From assembly GCA_947649495.1 (NCBI GenBank), contig CANSRU010000003.1, positions 62,001 to 126,000 of the forward strand: a stretch of 64,000 nucleotides of DNA, read 5' to 3'. The position numbers and the translations under genes are program-made. This DNA is from an uncultured Porphyromonadaceae bacterium. GTDB taxonomy: Bacteria; Bacteroidota; Bacteroidia; Bacteroidales; Muribaculaceae. The notes under the pieces were generated by a model that saw only the letters and a list, made by a program, of their open reading frames with translations, ran no database searches and was not told the DNA's origin. This document shows, piece by piece, positions 25,499-34,428 of this stretch (its first letter is position 1; every line of letters begins with the position of its first letter).

Positions 25499-26830
25499 TT
25501 ACAACAAATTTTGAATAAGGAGCTCTTCGATTGATTTTTTTAATCGCGCCCTACTACCATTGAAATTATTAATCATAACAATGACTACGTGCGTTGGGCT
25601 ACCATCATTGTTGAGCATGAATCCTGCGTAGCATTGCACTCCTCTCATGCTTCCGGTTTTAGCTGCAAATCTACCTTCAAGCGGTGTGCCTTTACCAAAA
25701 TTTTTCATGCTTCCCTCTATGCCTGCCCTAGGGAATAAACTGAGGTAACGCCCATCGGAATTTCCGTTGTTGACCATCCAAATGAGTACATCGGCCATGA
25801 AATAAGGGGAAATTCTATTGTTGCGTGATAATCCGCTGCCATCTTCTATCACTATGCCGCATGTGTCGACACCTTTTTCATACCACATTTCAAGTTCTTT
25901 CTTTATGATACTACCAATGTTGCCATCAGGCTGGATTGCATGCAGTATCCCTTCGGCCATTAGATTGTCGCTCCGGTGCATGAGACTAACCATTATGTCA
26001 ATATATGAAGGTGATTTATGTGCATAAATTCGCTTATGTGGTCCAGCCGGTTTTACGTGGCGTCCTTCCACTGTTATCCCAATGTCTTGGAGTGCGGAGC
26101 GCACGGCATACCTTGCACTTGATTCCGGATCGGGATTGGCTATGGTTGTTGCAGCCCCCTTGGAACTTCCGCTGACATTTATAGCCTTACTATTACGCAA
26201 TCTGCTTAATTTGGCTGAGTTTTTATTACGGGTAACCGTCAGGTTCGGGACGAAAGGCCGTGTGTTTTTTTTAGCAGAATTGAATATTGTCGAGTTATCC
26301 GCATAGTTCATAGCGTGGAATTCAGCTCCGTAGGGCCATATCAAATCCTCGTCCATCCAACCCGAAGGCACTCCGCTTTCGAGTGTCTTGCTGTACGTAA
26401 TCAGTATTTTGCCTGTGATAGTCTTGATGCCAGCCCGCGATACCGCTGTTGCAATACTGTCGGCAAATCCTCTCGTGGTTGAAAAATGGCGGGATTCAAC
26501 CGTAGGGTCGCCTACGGCATTGATTGTAAGGTTACCATGCAATATGCCTTTTGATATTTTACCATCAGCGTAAACAGTAGTTATGAACCTGCTGTCGGGG
26601 TCAATGACATTAAGGGCGGATGAACATGTTATTGCCTTGGTAATGCTTGCCGGAATCAAGGGTATTTCTCCGTTTACATCAAGAACTACTTCAGGGTTCA
26701 CCAAGTCCTCTATGTAAACACCTATTCCTGACGCGTCGACCCCGGGGATATCAACTTCATATCGCGCGGCTGAAAATGCGGTAAGAACAGAAAATACAAT
26801 AAATATATATGTAAGTAGAATGCGTGGCAT
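25499..26830 (-). CDS. dacB: D-alanyl-D-alanine carboxypeptidase/endopeptidase (PBP4, DacB type)
   Basis: The 443-residue periplasmic serine peptidase trims or cleaves peptidoglycan cross-links. A signal peptide covers about residues 1-22. The SxxK motif is Ser62-Ile-Thr-Lys65, the SxN motif is SDN in LMHRSDNLMAEG, and the KTG motif is in AAKTGSMRGV near the C-terminus. The insertion between SxxK and SxN is the domain II/III typical of class C penicillin-binding proteins. It is divergent from the TetR regulator across 133 bases. It could be under separate control; no clear promoter match was found. Confidence 0.93.
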   Translation of the reverse strand: MPRILLTYIFIVFSVLTAFSAARYEVDIPGVDASGIGVYIEDLVNPEVVLDVNGEIPLIPASITKAITCSSALNVIDPDSRFITTVYADGKISKGILHGNLTINAVGDPTVESRHFSTTRGFADSIATAVSRAGIKTITGKILITYSKTLESGVPSGWMDEDLIWPYGAEFHAMNYADNSTIFNSAKKNTRPFVPNLTVTRNKNSAKLSRLRNSKAINVSGSSKGAATTIANPDPESSARYAVRSALQDIGITVEGRHVKPAGPHKRIYAHKSPSYIDIMVSLMHRSDNLMAEGILHAIQPDGNIGSIIKKELEMWYEKGVDTCGIVIEDGSGLSRNNRISPYFMADVLIWMVNNGNSDGRYLSLFPRAGIEGSMKNFGKGTPLEGRFAAKTGSMRGVQCYAGFMLNNDGSPTHVVIVMINNFNGSRARLKKSIEELLIQNLL

Positions 26831-26963
26831 GGCGGTTGATTTTTTATACGAATTTAGGTATAACTTTTGAGCTTATGGGAATTTTGGTAATGCAATTTTA
26901 AGTATTTAAAGAAAAATTTGAGTAAATTCGCACCCTGATAATAGAAATGTACGTTCCGTTATT

Positions 26964-27548
26964 ATGGTAAGCAAAACCCGCGACAGGCTTATAGAAGTGG
27001 CTAGGCAGCTATTCGTTTACAAAGGTGTGGAAAACACCACCATGAACGATATAGCAGCAGCATCAGATAAAGGACGCCGCACAATATATACCTACTTTAA
27101 AAATAAGAAAGAGATATATAATGCCGTGGTGGAGCAGCAGAGCAATGTCGTTGTCGAGCGTTTGCGTGCGGTGGTTGAGAGTGAATTGCCATTACCCGAA
27201 AAACTACGGAAGTATCTGGAGGTGAGATTCGATGTGCTGACCGACACTACCCCACGTCAGCCGAGGCATCATTCGTTTTTTGCACGAGAACATAAGCGCG
27301 GAAATAAGGTGCAGCAAATGGCTATTGCCAAAGAGCGGGAGCTGTTCAAAGCACTATTGTCGGACGGAGTGAAGAGCGGAGTGTTCGATGCAACTCAGGC
27401 AACAAGAGCGCAATTTTTGCTCACATTGGCATTTAACGCTGTTGACTATTGCGATATTCACGATGGTTTCTCGGCTTTAGGTATGAATATGTCTGATGCG
27501 CGCACATCAATAGTGGAATTTATGACAACCGGAATATTGAAAAGATAA
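26964..27548 (+). CDS. TetR/AcrR family transcriptional regulator
   Basis: The 194-residue protein has an N-terminal TetR helix-turn-helix (about residues 5-55) with TTMNDIAAASDKGRRTIYTYFKNKKEI, the standard recognition-helix and YFKNKKE segment. The C-terminal ligand domain (60-194) is not assignable to a ligand by eye. It is 24 bases upstream of fabG on the same strand, so the two are probably co-transcribed, and the regulator may sense acyl-CoA or acyl-ACP; that is inference from position only. A near-match -7 box (TAAATTCG, 26923-26930) lies 33 bases upstream. Confidence 0.92.
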   Translation: MVSKTRDRLIEVARQLFVYKGVENTTMNDIAAASDKGRRTIYTYFKNKKEIYNAVVEQQSNVVVERLRAVVESELPLPEKLRKYLEVRFDVLTDTTPRQPRHHSFFAREHKRGNKVQQMAIAKERELFKALLSDGVKSGVFDATQATRAQFLLTLAFNAVDYCDIHDGFSALGMNMSDARTSIVEFMTTGILKR

Positions 27549-27572
27549 ACACTAATCATAAAAACTGTAATT

Positions 27573-28319
27573 ATGAAATTGCTTGAAGGAAAAACAGCTT
27601 TGATTACCGGCGCCGCACGCGGTATCGGTAAGGCAATAGCCCTTAAATTTGCACAAGAGGGAGCCAATATCGCATTTACCGATTTGGTTATTGACGAAAA
27701 TGGAAAGAAAACCGAGAAAGAGATAGCCGCACTTGGAGTAAAAGTTAAAGGTTATGCCTCTAATGCTGCTGATTTCAATCAGACTAAAGAAGTGGTTGAG
27801 CAGGTAAAAGCTGATTTCGGATCAATAGATATATTGGTGAACAATGCCGGTATAACCAAGGATGGACTTATGATGCGAATGACAGAACAGCAGTGGGATG
27901 CGGTAATTGCCGTAAACTTAAAAAGTGCGTTTAATTTCATCAATGCCGTTCTGCCTATAATGCTGCGTCAACGTTCGGGTAGCATAATCAACATGGCTTC
28001 GGTTGTAGGTGTCCATGGTAATGCCGGACAGAGCAATTATGCCGCATCTAAAGCCGGTCTGATAGCATTGGCAAAGAGCATTGCACAAGAGGTTGGATCA
28101 CGAGGCATCCGTGCCAATGCCATAGCTCCCGGTTTCATTGAAACCGCTATGACCGCCGCTCTCCCCGACGATGTTAGAGCAGAATGGACCAAGAAGATAC
28201 CTTTGCGCCGTGGTGGTAAGGTTGAAGATATCGCTAATGTGGCTACATTCCTTGCTTCCGATATGTCAAGTTATGTGTCGGGACAAGTGATTCAGGTTGA
28301 TGGTGGCATGAATATGTAA
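27573..28319 (+). CDS. fabG: 3-Oxoacyl-[acyl-carrier-protein] reductase
   Basis: The 248-residue short-chain dehydrogenase reduces beta-ketoacyl-ACP with NADPH in fatty-acid elongation. It has TGAARGIGK (12-20, cofactor), NNAGIT (90-95), catalytic Ser143, Tyr156 and Lys160 (NYAASKAGL), and the ending QVIQVDGGMNM typical of FabG. It lies directly downstream of the TetR gene and is followed by a strong terminator. Other fab genes are not adjacent, so a more specialised SDR cannot be excluded, but the motifs favour FabG. Confidence 0.93.
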   Translation: MKLLEGKTALITGAARGIGKAIALKFAQEGANIAFTDLVIDENGKKTEKEIAALGVKVKGYASNAADFNQTKEVVEQVKADFGSIDILVNNAGITKDGLMMRMTEQQWDAVIAVNLKSAFNFINAVLPIMLRQRSGSIINMASVVGVHGNAGQSNYAASKAGLIALAKSIAQEVGSRGIRANAIAPGFIETAMTAALPDDVRAEWTKKIPLRRGGKVEDIANVATFLASDMSSYVSGQVIQVDGGMNM

Positions 28320-28345
28320 TTGTCAACAAAGATAATAACTTTAAG

Positions 28346-28380
28346 CGGACTGCCGTGGCTATATTCTTGCCGGCAGTCCG
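28346..28380 (+). terminator. Terminator after fabG
   Basis: CGGACTGCCG (28346-28355) pairs perfectly with CGGCAGTCCG (28371-28380) around a 15-base loop. The stem can extend through the flanking TTTAA and TTAAA bases. It ends the TetR-fabG unit. Confidence 0.8.
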
Positions 28381-28432
28381 TTTAAATATTATTAAAGATG
28401 TGATGACGCATGGATGTTTGCAAAAAACTATG

Positions 28433-28440
28433 TAACTTTG
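28433..28440 (+). promoter_or_regulatory. -7 promoter element for the DUF4290 gene
   Basis: TAACTTTG matches TAnnTTTG and lies 21 bases upstream of the ATG at 28462. No -33 element is at the normal spacing. It follows the fabG terminator, so a new transcript is expected to begin here. Confidence 0.55.
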
Positions 28441-28461
28441 AAAAAAAATTGAACTGAAGAA

Positions 28462-29049
28462 ATGTTGAGATATAATACGCAGCTCAAAACATTGCCCCTA
28501 CCTGAATACGGAAGGAATATCCAAAGCATGGTAGACCATTGCCTTACGATTGAGGATAGGGATGAGCGCAACCGTTGTGCCAGAACCATAGTCGCAACTA
28601 TGGCCAATCTGTTTCCCGAATTGAAAAATGGTGGGGAATACGACCATAAATTGTGGGATCATCTGGCCATAATGTCGGAGTTCAAGCTCGATATAGACTA
28701 TCCATGCGAGGTAATTGATGCCGGTAATCTTGCCACGATGCCTGAGCCTGTGAAGTATCCGTCGGTAAAAATGCGATATCGTCATTACGGAAACTCTCTT
28801 GAACGGATGATTGCGAAAGCAGCTGAAATGGAAGCCGGAGAGGAACGCGACACGTTGGTGAAACTACTTGCCAATCAAATGAAGAAACTGATGCTTGCAG
28901 TGAACAGTGACGGAGTAGACGATTCCAAAGTGTTCAAGGACCTTGCAGAACTGTCAGGCGGAGCAATCAGGATAAACTCCGATGAATTGAAGCTACACGA
29001 GTTTAAACAGGCTCCCCAGCCCACCAATAAAAAGAAACGTAAAAAGTAA
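28462..29049 (+). CDS. DUF4290 domain-containing protein
   Basis: The 195-residue cytoplasmic protein matches the Bacteroidetes-specific DUF4290 family: N-terminal YNTQLKTLPLPEYGRNIQ, the ARTIVATMANLFPEL segment, HKLWDHLAIMSEFKLDIDYP and a lysine-rich tail (TNKKKRKK). The biochemical function is unknown. In related genomes it commonly precedes rimM or murA-like genes; here rimM follows after 8 bases, so a link to ribosome maturation is possible. No membrane or signal segment is seen. Confidence 0.88.
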   Translation: MLRYNTQLKTLPLPEYGRNIQSMVDHCLTIEDRDERNRCARTIVATMANLFPELKNGGEYDHKLWDHLAIMSEFKLDIDYPCEVIDAGNLATMPEPVKYPSVKMRYRHYGNSLERMIAKAAEMEAGEERDTLVKLLANQMKKLMLAVNSDGVDDSKVFKDLAELSGGAIRINSDELKLHEFKQAPQPTNKKKRKK

Positions 29050-29057
29050 CAGCTCTT

Positions 29058-29594
29058 TTGATTAAAGAACACGAAATATTACAAGCGGGGACATTCCTCA
29101 AGCCGCATGGTATAAATGGCGAGTTGAACCTTGAACTCGATATCGATGTGGATTTATCGGCTGTTAGATGTCTGATTGTGGAGATGGATGGTATTTTTGT
29201 GCCGTTCAGAGTCGATGGTGTCCGACAGAAGTCGATTCACACTGTGCTGGTTCAGCTTGAAGATGTGAGCAATGAATATGAGGCGAAACAATTTGTTGGG
29301 AAATCGGCATATTTATTGCGTGAGGATTGTCTTTCATGCGAAGATGAAGAAGATGGGTTTTATGTGTCGGATTTGATAGGATATCGTTTGGCTGATTCTG
29401 ATGGCTCATACATCGGAGTTGTACAGGATTATGATGATTCGACATCTAATGTCGTACTTATCGTTGCATCCCCTGACGGAAAAGAGTCAGTCTACATACC
29501 GCTTGTACCCGAACTTATCTGCAGAATTGACTCGGATAATAAAGAGATTGAAATGGATTTGCCCGAAGGGCTTACAGATCTAAACAATGGTTGA
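29058..29594 (+). CDS. rimM: Ribosome maturation factor RimM
   Basis: The 178-residue protein assists 16S rRNA processing and 30S assembly around S19. The N-terminal RimM beta-barrel shows GTFLKPHGINGEL, and the C-terminal PRC-barrel includes DLIGYRL, VVQDYDDSTSNVVL and YIPLVPELI. The frame begins with TTG at 29058 (Met-Ile-Lys), which matches the usual family start better than any downstream ATG, so a TTG initiation codon is proposed. It overlaps the next hypothetical gene by 8 bases at its stop. Confidence 0.93.
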   Translation: MIKEHEILQAGTFLKPHGINGELNLELDIDVDLSAVRCLIVEMDGIFVPFRVDGVRQKSIHTVLVQLEDVSNEYEAKQFVGKSAYLLREDCLSCEDEEDGFYVSDLIGYRLADSDGSYIGVVQDYDDSTSNVVLIVASPDGKESVYIPLVPELICRIDSDNKEIEMDLPEGLTDLNNG

Positions 29595-29916
29595 TATGAA
29601 AGAATTTGACGAAAATGAGGCTATCAGATACATGCGTGATACTCTGTCGGAATCGGAGTCCAAAAATTACGATGATGACCAATTGTTGAATCTCTTGGAC
29701 ATGATCTGGGACTATTATGAACAGAACGGACTGCTTGACGTGGATTGCGACGAAGATGATAGCGATATAGAAACACTTGTAACGGAAATTGAGGATTATG
29801 CCAGACGGATGCTGAAGAAAGATTCCGGTGCAAATATCCAACCGGAGCATTTGCGTAAGCTTATTGAAGCCGAGATAGAATACGAGGATTCAATTGCCGG
29901 CGATTCGTTATTGTGA
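29587..29916 (+). CDS. Conserved hypothetical acidic protein
   Basis: The 109-residue protein is strongly acidic and helical (IRYMRDTLSESESKNYDDDQLLNLLDMIWDYYE). It has no signal peptide. The pattern of Asp/Glu with regularly spaced aromatics suggests a small protein-binding helical bundle, and similar proteins recur next to rimM in Bacteroidales. The start is either 29587, overlapping the rimM stop, or the ATG at 29596. The next gene's likely start is 19 bases after its stop. No function can be given. Confidence 0.78.
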   Translation: MVDMKEFDENEAIRYMRDTLSESESKNYDDDQLLNLLDMIWDYYEQNGLLDVDCDEDDSDIETLVTEIEDYARRMLKKDSGANIQPEHLRKLIEAEIEYEDSIAGDSLL

Positions 29917-29935
29917 ACAAAAGAACCAAACCAAT

Positions 29936-30592
29936 ATGCCTTCTTTGCAAAAAATAATCTTTATGGTGTCGGCGCTGACAATAGCGTTTTGTCAGAGTGT
30001 ATATGGTCAGGGAGAAACAGTGCCCTATCCTGACTATAACGAAGAGACATTCATGGATATGGAGTTCGAACCTAATATTTTGTCCCCTGCCGTCCCTGCA
30101 TCGGCAAGCCGCGATGTCGTATCCTACATGAAAAAGGTAGCGATGGGACTCAAGGATAAATATACGGTCGATTTGACACGGAATGATGAGGTCTTTATTG
30201 TCACTGTGCCTACAGATGATTTATTTAATCCTAATGATACATTGCTGGCATCGTTCTCAAACAGATATCTCACACCATTGGTGCCATTGATGAAAGATCC
30301 GTATATGTATAAGATTCTTCTGGTGGTTCATACGGACGATACCGGTTCGGAGTCATATCGCGAGATGCTGTCGATGGAGCGTATGAATTCGGTGTACGAT
30401 TGGCTCATGGATGAGATAGACAAGGGGGCAATATCGGAAGATCTCGTAATAATACCATTTTCAATGGGGTCAACATCGCCATTGGTGACAAATGACACGC
30501 GAGCCCACAGAAGAGAAAATCGCAGGATTGAATTCTACTTTATTCCTGGCCCAAAGATGATTGAACTCGCCAAAAATCATAATTTAAAATAA
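29936..30592 (+). CDS. OmpA-family (OmpA/MotB C-terminal-like) exported protein
   Basis: The 218-residue protein has a signal peptide (MPSLQKIIFMVSALTIAFCQ, cleaved near YGQG) and a C-terminal OmpA-like domain (about residues 75-205). The domain shows the VVHTDDTGSESYREMLSMER and RAHRRENRRIEFY blocks that bind peptidoglycan in OmpA and Pal; the usual GHTD is replaced by VHTDD. A longer frame from 29894 overlaps the upstream gene, but the ATG at 29936 gives the clean signal peptide. Location is predicted as periplasmic or outer-membrane-associated; the exact role is unknown. Confidence 0.85.
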   Translation: MPSLQKIIFMVSALTIAFCQSVYGQGETVPYPDYNEETFMDMEFEPNILSPAVPASASRDVVSYMKKVAMGLKDKYTVDLTRNDEVFIVTVPTDDLFNPNDTLLASFSNRYLTPLVPLMKDPYMYKILLVVHTDDTGSESYREMLSMERMNSVYDWLMDEIDKGAISEDLVIIPFSMGSTSPLVTNDTRAHRRENRRIEFYFIPGPKMIELAKNHNLK

Positions 30593-30622
30593 AATATAAA
30601 CTACAAAGATATAATCATTACG

Positions 30623-32104
30623 ATGGCAAAAGAACTTAAAGATCTCACCAAGCGAAGTGAAAATTATTCACAATGGTATAATGAATTGGTGGTCAAAGCT
30701 GATTTGGCAGAACAGTCGGCGGTGCGTGGATGTATGGTTATCAAACCTTACGGATATGCAATATGGGAGAAAATGCAGCAGACTCTCGACAAAATGTTCA
30801 AAGAGACAGGTGTGCAGAACGCATATTTCCCGCTGCTTATCCCAAAATCATTCCTTTGCCGTGAGGCCGAGCATGTCGAGGGTTTTGCCAAGGAATGTGC
30901 AGTCGTAACACACTATCGTTTGAAAAATGACCCCAATGGCAATGGCGTTGTTGTAGATCCTGAAGCCCGATTGGAAGAGGAACTTATAGTGCGTCCTACT
31001 TCCGAGACTATTATATGGGGTACATATAAGAATTGGATACACAGCTATCGCGATCTGCCTATACTGTGCAATCAGTGGGCAAATGTGATGCGATGGGAAA
31101 TGCGAACCCGCATGTTCCTGCGTACGGCTGAATTCCTATGGCAGGAGGGCCATTGTGCCCATGCCACAGCCGACGAATCGGAAGCCCGCACCGTTCAGAT
31201 GATAAATCTATATGCCGATTTTGCTGAGAAGTATATGGCAATGCCGGTGATAAAGGGTGTTAAGAGCGCCAACGAGCGTTTTGCCGGAGCGTTGAACACA
31301 TATACAATTGAGGCTATGATGCAGGATGGCAAGGCTCTTCAGTCGGGAACGTCCCATAATCTCGGTCAGAATTTTGCAAAGGCATTTGATGTGACATTCG
31401 TCAATAAAGATAACAAACCGGAATATGTCTGGGCAAATTCTTGGGGCGTGTCTACTCGACTTATGGGCGCCCTCATAATGACTCATTCCGATGATAATGG
31501 TCTTGTTTTACCGCCTCATTTGGCTCCGATACAAGTTGTGATTGTTCCCATATATAAGAATTCAGAACAGCTTTCCGCTATTTCCGAGAAAGTGCTTCCT
31601 ATGGTGGAGGCTTTGAAAGCCAAAGGCATCTCCGTTAAGTATGACGATGCCGAGAATCGCCGTCCCGGATTTAAGTTCGCTGACTATGAGCTTAAGGGTG
31701 TACCGGTGCGTCTTGCTATTGGTGCCCGTGATTTGGAAAATGGCACTGTGGAGGTGATGCGTCGCGATACGCTTGAGAAATTTGAGCATACACTCGCTGA
31801 TATTGTCGATTATATTCCTGAACTATTGGAAGATATTCAGAACAATATATTCCAGAAAGCGCTTAAGCACCGTGAATCCATGACACGTACTGTCGAAACT
31901 TACGAAGAATTTAAGAAAGAGATTGAAAAGGGCGGTTTCATATTGGCCCATTGGGATGGTACGACTGAAACTGAGGAATTGGTCAAAGCGGAGACAAAGG
32001 CTACCATACGCTGTATCCCTCTTGATGGAGACACTACCCCCGGTGTATGTATGGTTACCGGCAAACCTTCCAAACAGCGCGTGATTTTTGCGCGAAACTA
32101 TTAA
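30623..32104 (+). CDS. proS: Prolyl-tRNA synthetase (type 3, eukaryote/archaeal-like)
   Basis: The 493-residue class II synthetase charges tRNA-Pro. Motif 2 is [18 protein letters not shown], motif 3 is the later arginine block, and [16 protein letters not shown] is the proline-site sequence; the N-terminal [13 protein letters not shown] and the lack of an editing INS domain mark the short type found in Bacteroidetes. The C-terminal anticodon-binding domain begins around residue 295. It is followed after 14 bases by a HU gene, and the pair of HU-fold genes is probably co-transcribed with it. Confidence 0.96.
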   Translation: MAKELKDLTKRSENYSQWYNELVVKADLAEQSAVRGCMVIKPYGYAIWEKMQQTLDKMFKETGVQNAYFPLLIPKSFLCREAEHVEGFAKECAVVTHYRLKNDPNGNGVVVDPEARLEEELIVRPTSETIIWGTYKNWIHSYRDLPILCNQWANVMRWEMRTRMFLRTAEFLWQEGHCAHATADESEARTVQMINLYADFAEKYMAMPVIKGVKSANERFAGALNTYTIEAMMQDGKALQSGTSHNLGQNFAKAFDVTFVNKDNKPEYVWANSWGVSTRLMGALIMTHSDDNGLVLPPHLAPIQVVIVPIYKNSEQLSAISEKVLPMVEALKAKGISVKYDDAENRRPGFKFADYELKGVPVRLAIGARDLENGTVEVMRRDTLEKFEHTLADIVDYIPELLEDIQNNIFQKALKHRESMTRTVETYEEFKKEIEKGGFILAHWDGTTETEELVKAETKATIRCIPLDGDTTPGVCMVTGKPSKQRVIFARNY

Positions 32105-32118
32105 TTCCTGACGTGGTT

Positions 32119-32394
32119 ATGACTGCTGAAAATCTGATTGAAAAACTATCTGCGACCACTGGGATACCCATGGAGACGGTAGCAAAAACATGCCAGGCGC
32201 TGGCTGATTCTGTGGCTGTATATGTTAAGGATATGGATGAAGTGGCCATACCTGCATTCGGGACTTTTCTGCCGGTCAAGAACCAGGAGAGAGTAGTGAG
32301 AGATAGTAAAACCGGGCATAAAACCTTGTTGCCACCTTCTATAGAGGTAGTGTTCAAACCAAGTGTAGTATTAAGAAAACGCTTTGTAGGATGA
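32119..32394 (+). CDS. HU/IHF-family DNA-binding protein
   Basis: The 91-residue protein has the HU fold: helical N-terminus (TAENLIEKLSATTGI), the EVAIPAFGTFLPVKN core where HU has GFGTF, and an arm with RVVRDSKTGHKTLLPPS in place of the RNPxTG consensus, ending FKPSVVLRKR. It should dimerise and bend DNA. A longer frame starts at 32047 inside proS and is not credible; the ATG at 32119 fits the family. Its stop overlaps the start of the next HU-like gene by four bases (ATGA), so the two could be produced together and form a heterodimer. Confidence 0.9.
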   Translation: MTAENLIEKLSATTGIPMETVAKTCQALADSVAVYVKDMDEVAIPAFGTFLPVKNQERVVRDSKTGHKTLLPPSIEVVFKPSVVLRKRFVG

Positions 32395-33179
32395 ATAGGA
32401 AAATTCCTTTGAGAGTGCTCGCAGAAAGCGTAGCCGAGGCAACGGGTATGAGTATGGATGCTTCACAGCAATTCATTAAGGATGTCTTTTCACTAATTGG
32501 CGATGAGCTAAAGAATGGTGAGACTGTAGATTTTCCCGGCTTAGGTGTGTTTTCTGTTTCGCAAAATCATGATTGTCCGGTAAGCTTTAAGGCTGCCCCA
32601 CAAATCGCTGATGACTTGAATGCTCCATTTGCGATGTTCGAGCCGATGGTGATGGGGGAGAATGTCTCGGAAGAGGAACTTAATGCTATCACAGTTGATG
32701 ATGATATTTCTACAGCGCCTGCTATTTCTGTTGATGCGGAATCTCTAACATCAGTTCCTGAAATATCGGAAGAGAGTCTTGAATGCGACATCGAATCTAA
32801 TGCCGATGGGGGCGGTACTCGTTCTGATGTGGTCGGAATTGAGATGGATGTTGAGCCGGAAGAAATGGCCATAGCCATTGAAGAGGAGTTGCCGACAGAA
32901 AATATGCTTGATGCCGTAGCTGATGAAAACAACGAGGAATCAAGAGTATCGGAAGATAGCTTTCAGCTGGATGAAAATGTGCAAAATACCGAAAGCAGCC
33001 ACTATATACACTATATAGAGGAAGATGATGAAGAATATGTTACAGAAACAGAACCTCAATCGTCAAGATTTTGGATTGGATTCATCGTCGGGCTGTTGGC
33101 CGGTCTTCTCATTGGTGCTATCGGTTTCATTGCTGTAATATTATATATGTTTGATTCGGCCCCACCGATAGTGGAGTGA
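32391..33179 (+). CDS. Membrane-anchored HU-like protein
   Basis: The 262-residue protein starts with an HU-like domain (about 1-90): VLAESVAEATGMSMDASQQ and GETVDFPGLGVFSV correspond to HU helices and the GFGTF turn, but the basic DNA-binding arm is replaced by a short loop (QNHDCPVSFKAAPQ). A strongly acidic linker (about 90-225) follows, then one transmembrane helix (228-253) with Gly230, Gly234, Gly238 and Gly242 at four-residue spacing, a glycine zipper. The C-terminus is only 9 residues outside the membrane. Start and stop overlap the upstream HU gene and suggest coupled expression. Role unknown; it may tether the HU partner or nucleoid to the membrane. Confidence 0.85.
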   Translation: MNRKIPLRVLAESVAEATGMSMDASQQFIKDVFSLIGDELKNGETVDFPGLGVFSVSQNHDCPVSFKAAPQIADDLNAPFAMFEPMVMGENVSEEELNAITVDDDISTAPAISVDAESLTSVPEISEESLECDIESNADGGGTRSDVVGIEMDVEPEEMAIAIEEELPTENMLDAVADENNEESRVSEDSFQLDENVQNTESSHYIHYIEEDDEEYVTETEPQSSRFWIGFIVGLLAGLLIGAIGFIAVILYMFDSAPPIVE

Positions 33180-33309
33180 TATTTATAGAAAACGCCATTG
33201 ATTTACCCGGTTGAACATTTCGGTTTTAAAATACCTTAATAGTTTAATCGGGTAAACTAATTATTGCTAATTTTAACATCCAAATTCACACAAAACATGT
33301 TATTATAAT

Positions 33310-33317
33310 TAATTTTG
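33310..33317 (+). promoter_or_regulatory. -7 promoter element for the moxR-bat operon
   Basis: TAATTTTG matches TAnnTTTG, 62 bases upstream of the moxR start. The 200-base gap holds no other gene. No -33 TTG was found at normal spacing. Confidence 0.5.
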
Positions 33318-33379
33318 TGGAAGTCGATTCTACGCATTGGCACTCACTATGTAAAAATATATAAGTCAACATATTTATT

Positions 33380-34375
33380 ATGAACGAACCAATAAATATC
33401 CGTGAGCTCAACGAGCTTGTAGCAGGTAAGCACAATTTTGTGAATCTTATAACTCAAGGGATGGACCAGGCTATTGTGGGCCAGAAACATCTTGTGGACT
33501 CTTTACTTATAGCATTGCTCGCAAATGGGCATGTATTGCTTGAGGGTGTCCCCGGCTTGGCTAAGACACTTGCTATAAAAACTCTCGCACAGGTGATTGA
33601 TGCAAAATATAACCGCATACAGTTTACGCCTGACCTACTTCCTGCCGATGTTGTCGGAACCATGGTGTATAGTATGCAGAACGAGCAATTTCAGATAAAA
33701 AAAGGTCCGATATTTGCGAATTTCGTGCTTGCCGATGAGATAAACCGTGCCCCGGCAAAGGTACAGAGTGCGTTGCTTGAGGCTATGCAGGAACGTCAGG
33801 TGACTATAGGCGACCATACTTTTAAACTTGACTCTCCATTCCTTGTAATGGCTACTCAGAACCCCATCGAACAGGAAGGAACCTATCCCCTGCCCGAGGC
33901 TCAGGTGGACCGTTTCCTCCTGAAAGTGGTTATTGGATATCCCACCAAGGACGATGAGAAACTCATAATACGTCAAAACATATCTCCTGCCAAGCGTTCT
34001 GTCCAGCCATTGCTTCGCCCGGAAGAGATACTTGAAGCGCAGAAGGTTGTTGAGCAGATATATCTTGATGAGAAGATTGAACGCTATATTGTTGATATAG
34101 TTTTTGCAACACGCTATCCTGCCGATTACAATCTCAAAGATCTTACAAGTATCATATCATTTGGTGCATCACCGCGTGCATCCATCGGTTTGGCCCGGGC
34201 AGCAAGAGCCTATGCATTCCTTCGTCAGCGTGGTTATGTAATCCCTGAGGATGTACGTGCTGTATGCCATGATGTTTTGAGACATCGTATAGGCCTGTCG
34301 TACGAAGCGGAAGCCAATAATATAACAGCCGACGAGATTATATCCGAAATTCTTGATAAGGTAGAGGTACCCTGA
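33380..34375 (+). CDS. MoxR family AAA+ ATPase
   Basis: The 331-residue ATPase has Walker A GVPGLAKT, Walker B FVLADEINRAPAK and sensor 1 MATQNPIEQEGTYPLPEAQVDRF, the MoxR signature. MoxR ATPases act as chaperones for von Willebrand factor A proteins encoded nearby. It is the first of eight same-strand genes ending in batE, matching the aerotolerance locus of Bacteroides. The DUF58 gene follows after 53 bases. Assembly of the Bat complex is inferred from operon structure. Confidence 0.95.
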   Translation: MNEPINIRELNELVAGKHNFVNLITQGMDQAIVGQKHLVDSLLIALLANGHVLLEGVPGLAKTLAIKTLAQVIDAKYNRIQFTPDLLPADVVGTMVYSMQNEQFQIKKGPIFANFVLADEINRAPAKVQSALLEAMQERQVTIGDHTFKLDSPFLVMATQNPIEQEGTYPLPEAQVDRFLLKVVIGYPTKDDEKLIIRQNISPAKRSVQPLLRPEEILEAQKVVEQIYLDEKIERYIVDIVFATRYPADYNLKDLTSIISFGASPRASIGLARAARAYAFLRQRGYVIPEDVRAVCHDVLRHRIGLSYEAEANNITADEIISEILDKVEVP

Positions 34376-34428
34376 TGATACACTTGCAATCCGGTGTATT
34401 GTTAAAGTAAGAAATTCATTGTTTGTAC

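Noticed and set aside
33203-33255. Possible terminator or dyad TTACCCG...CGGGTAA
   Set aside because: The arms are only 7 bases and about 35 bases apart, with no T-tract; too weak to support.
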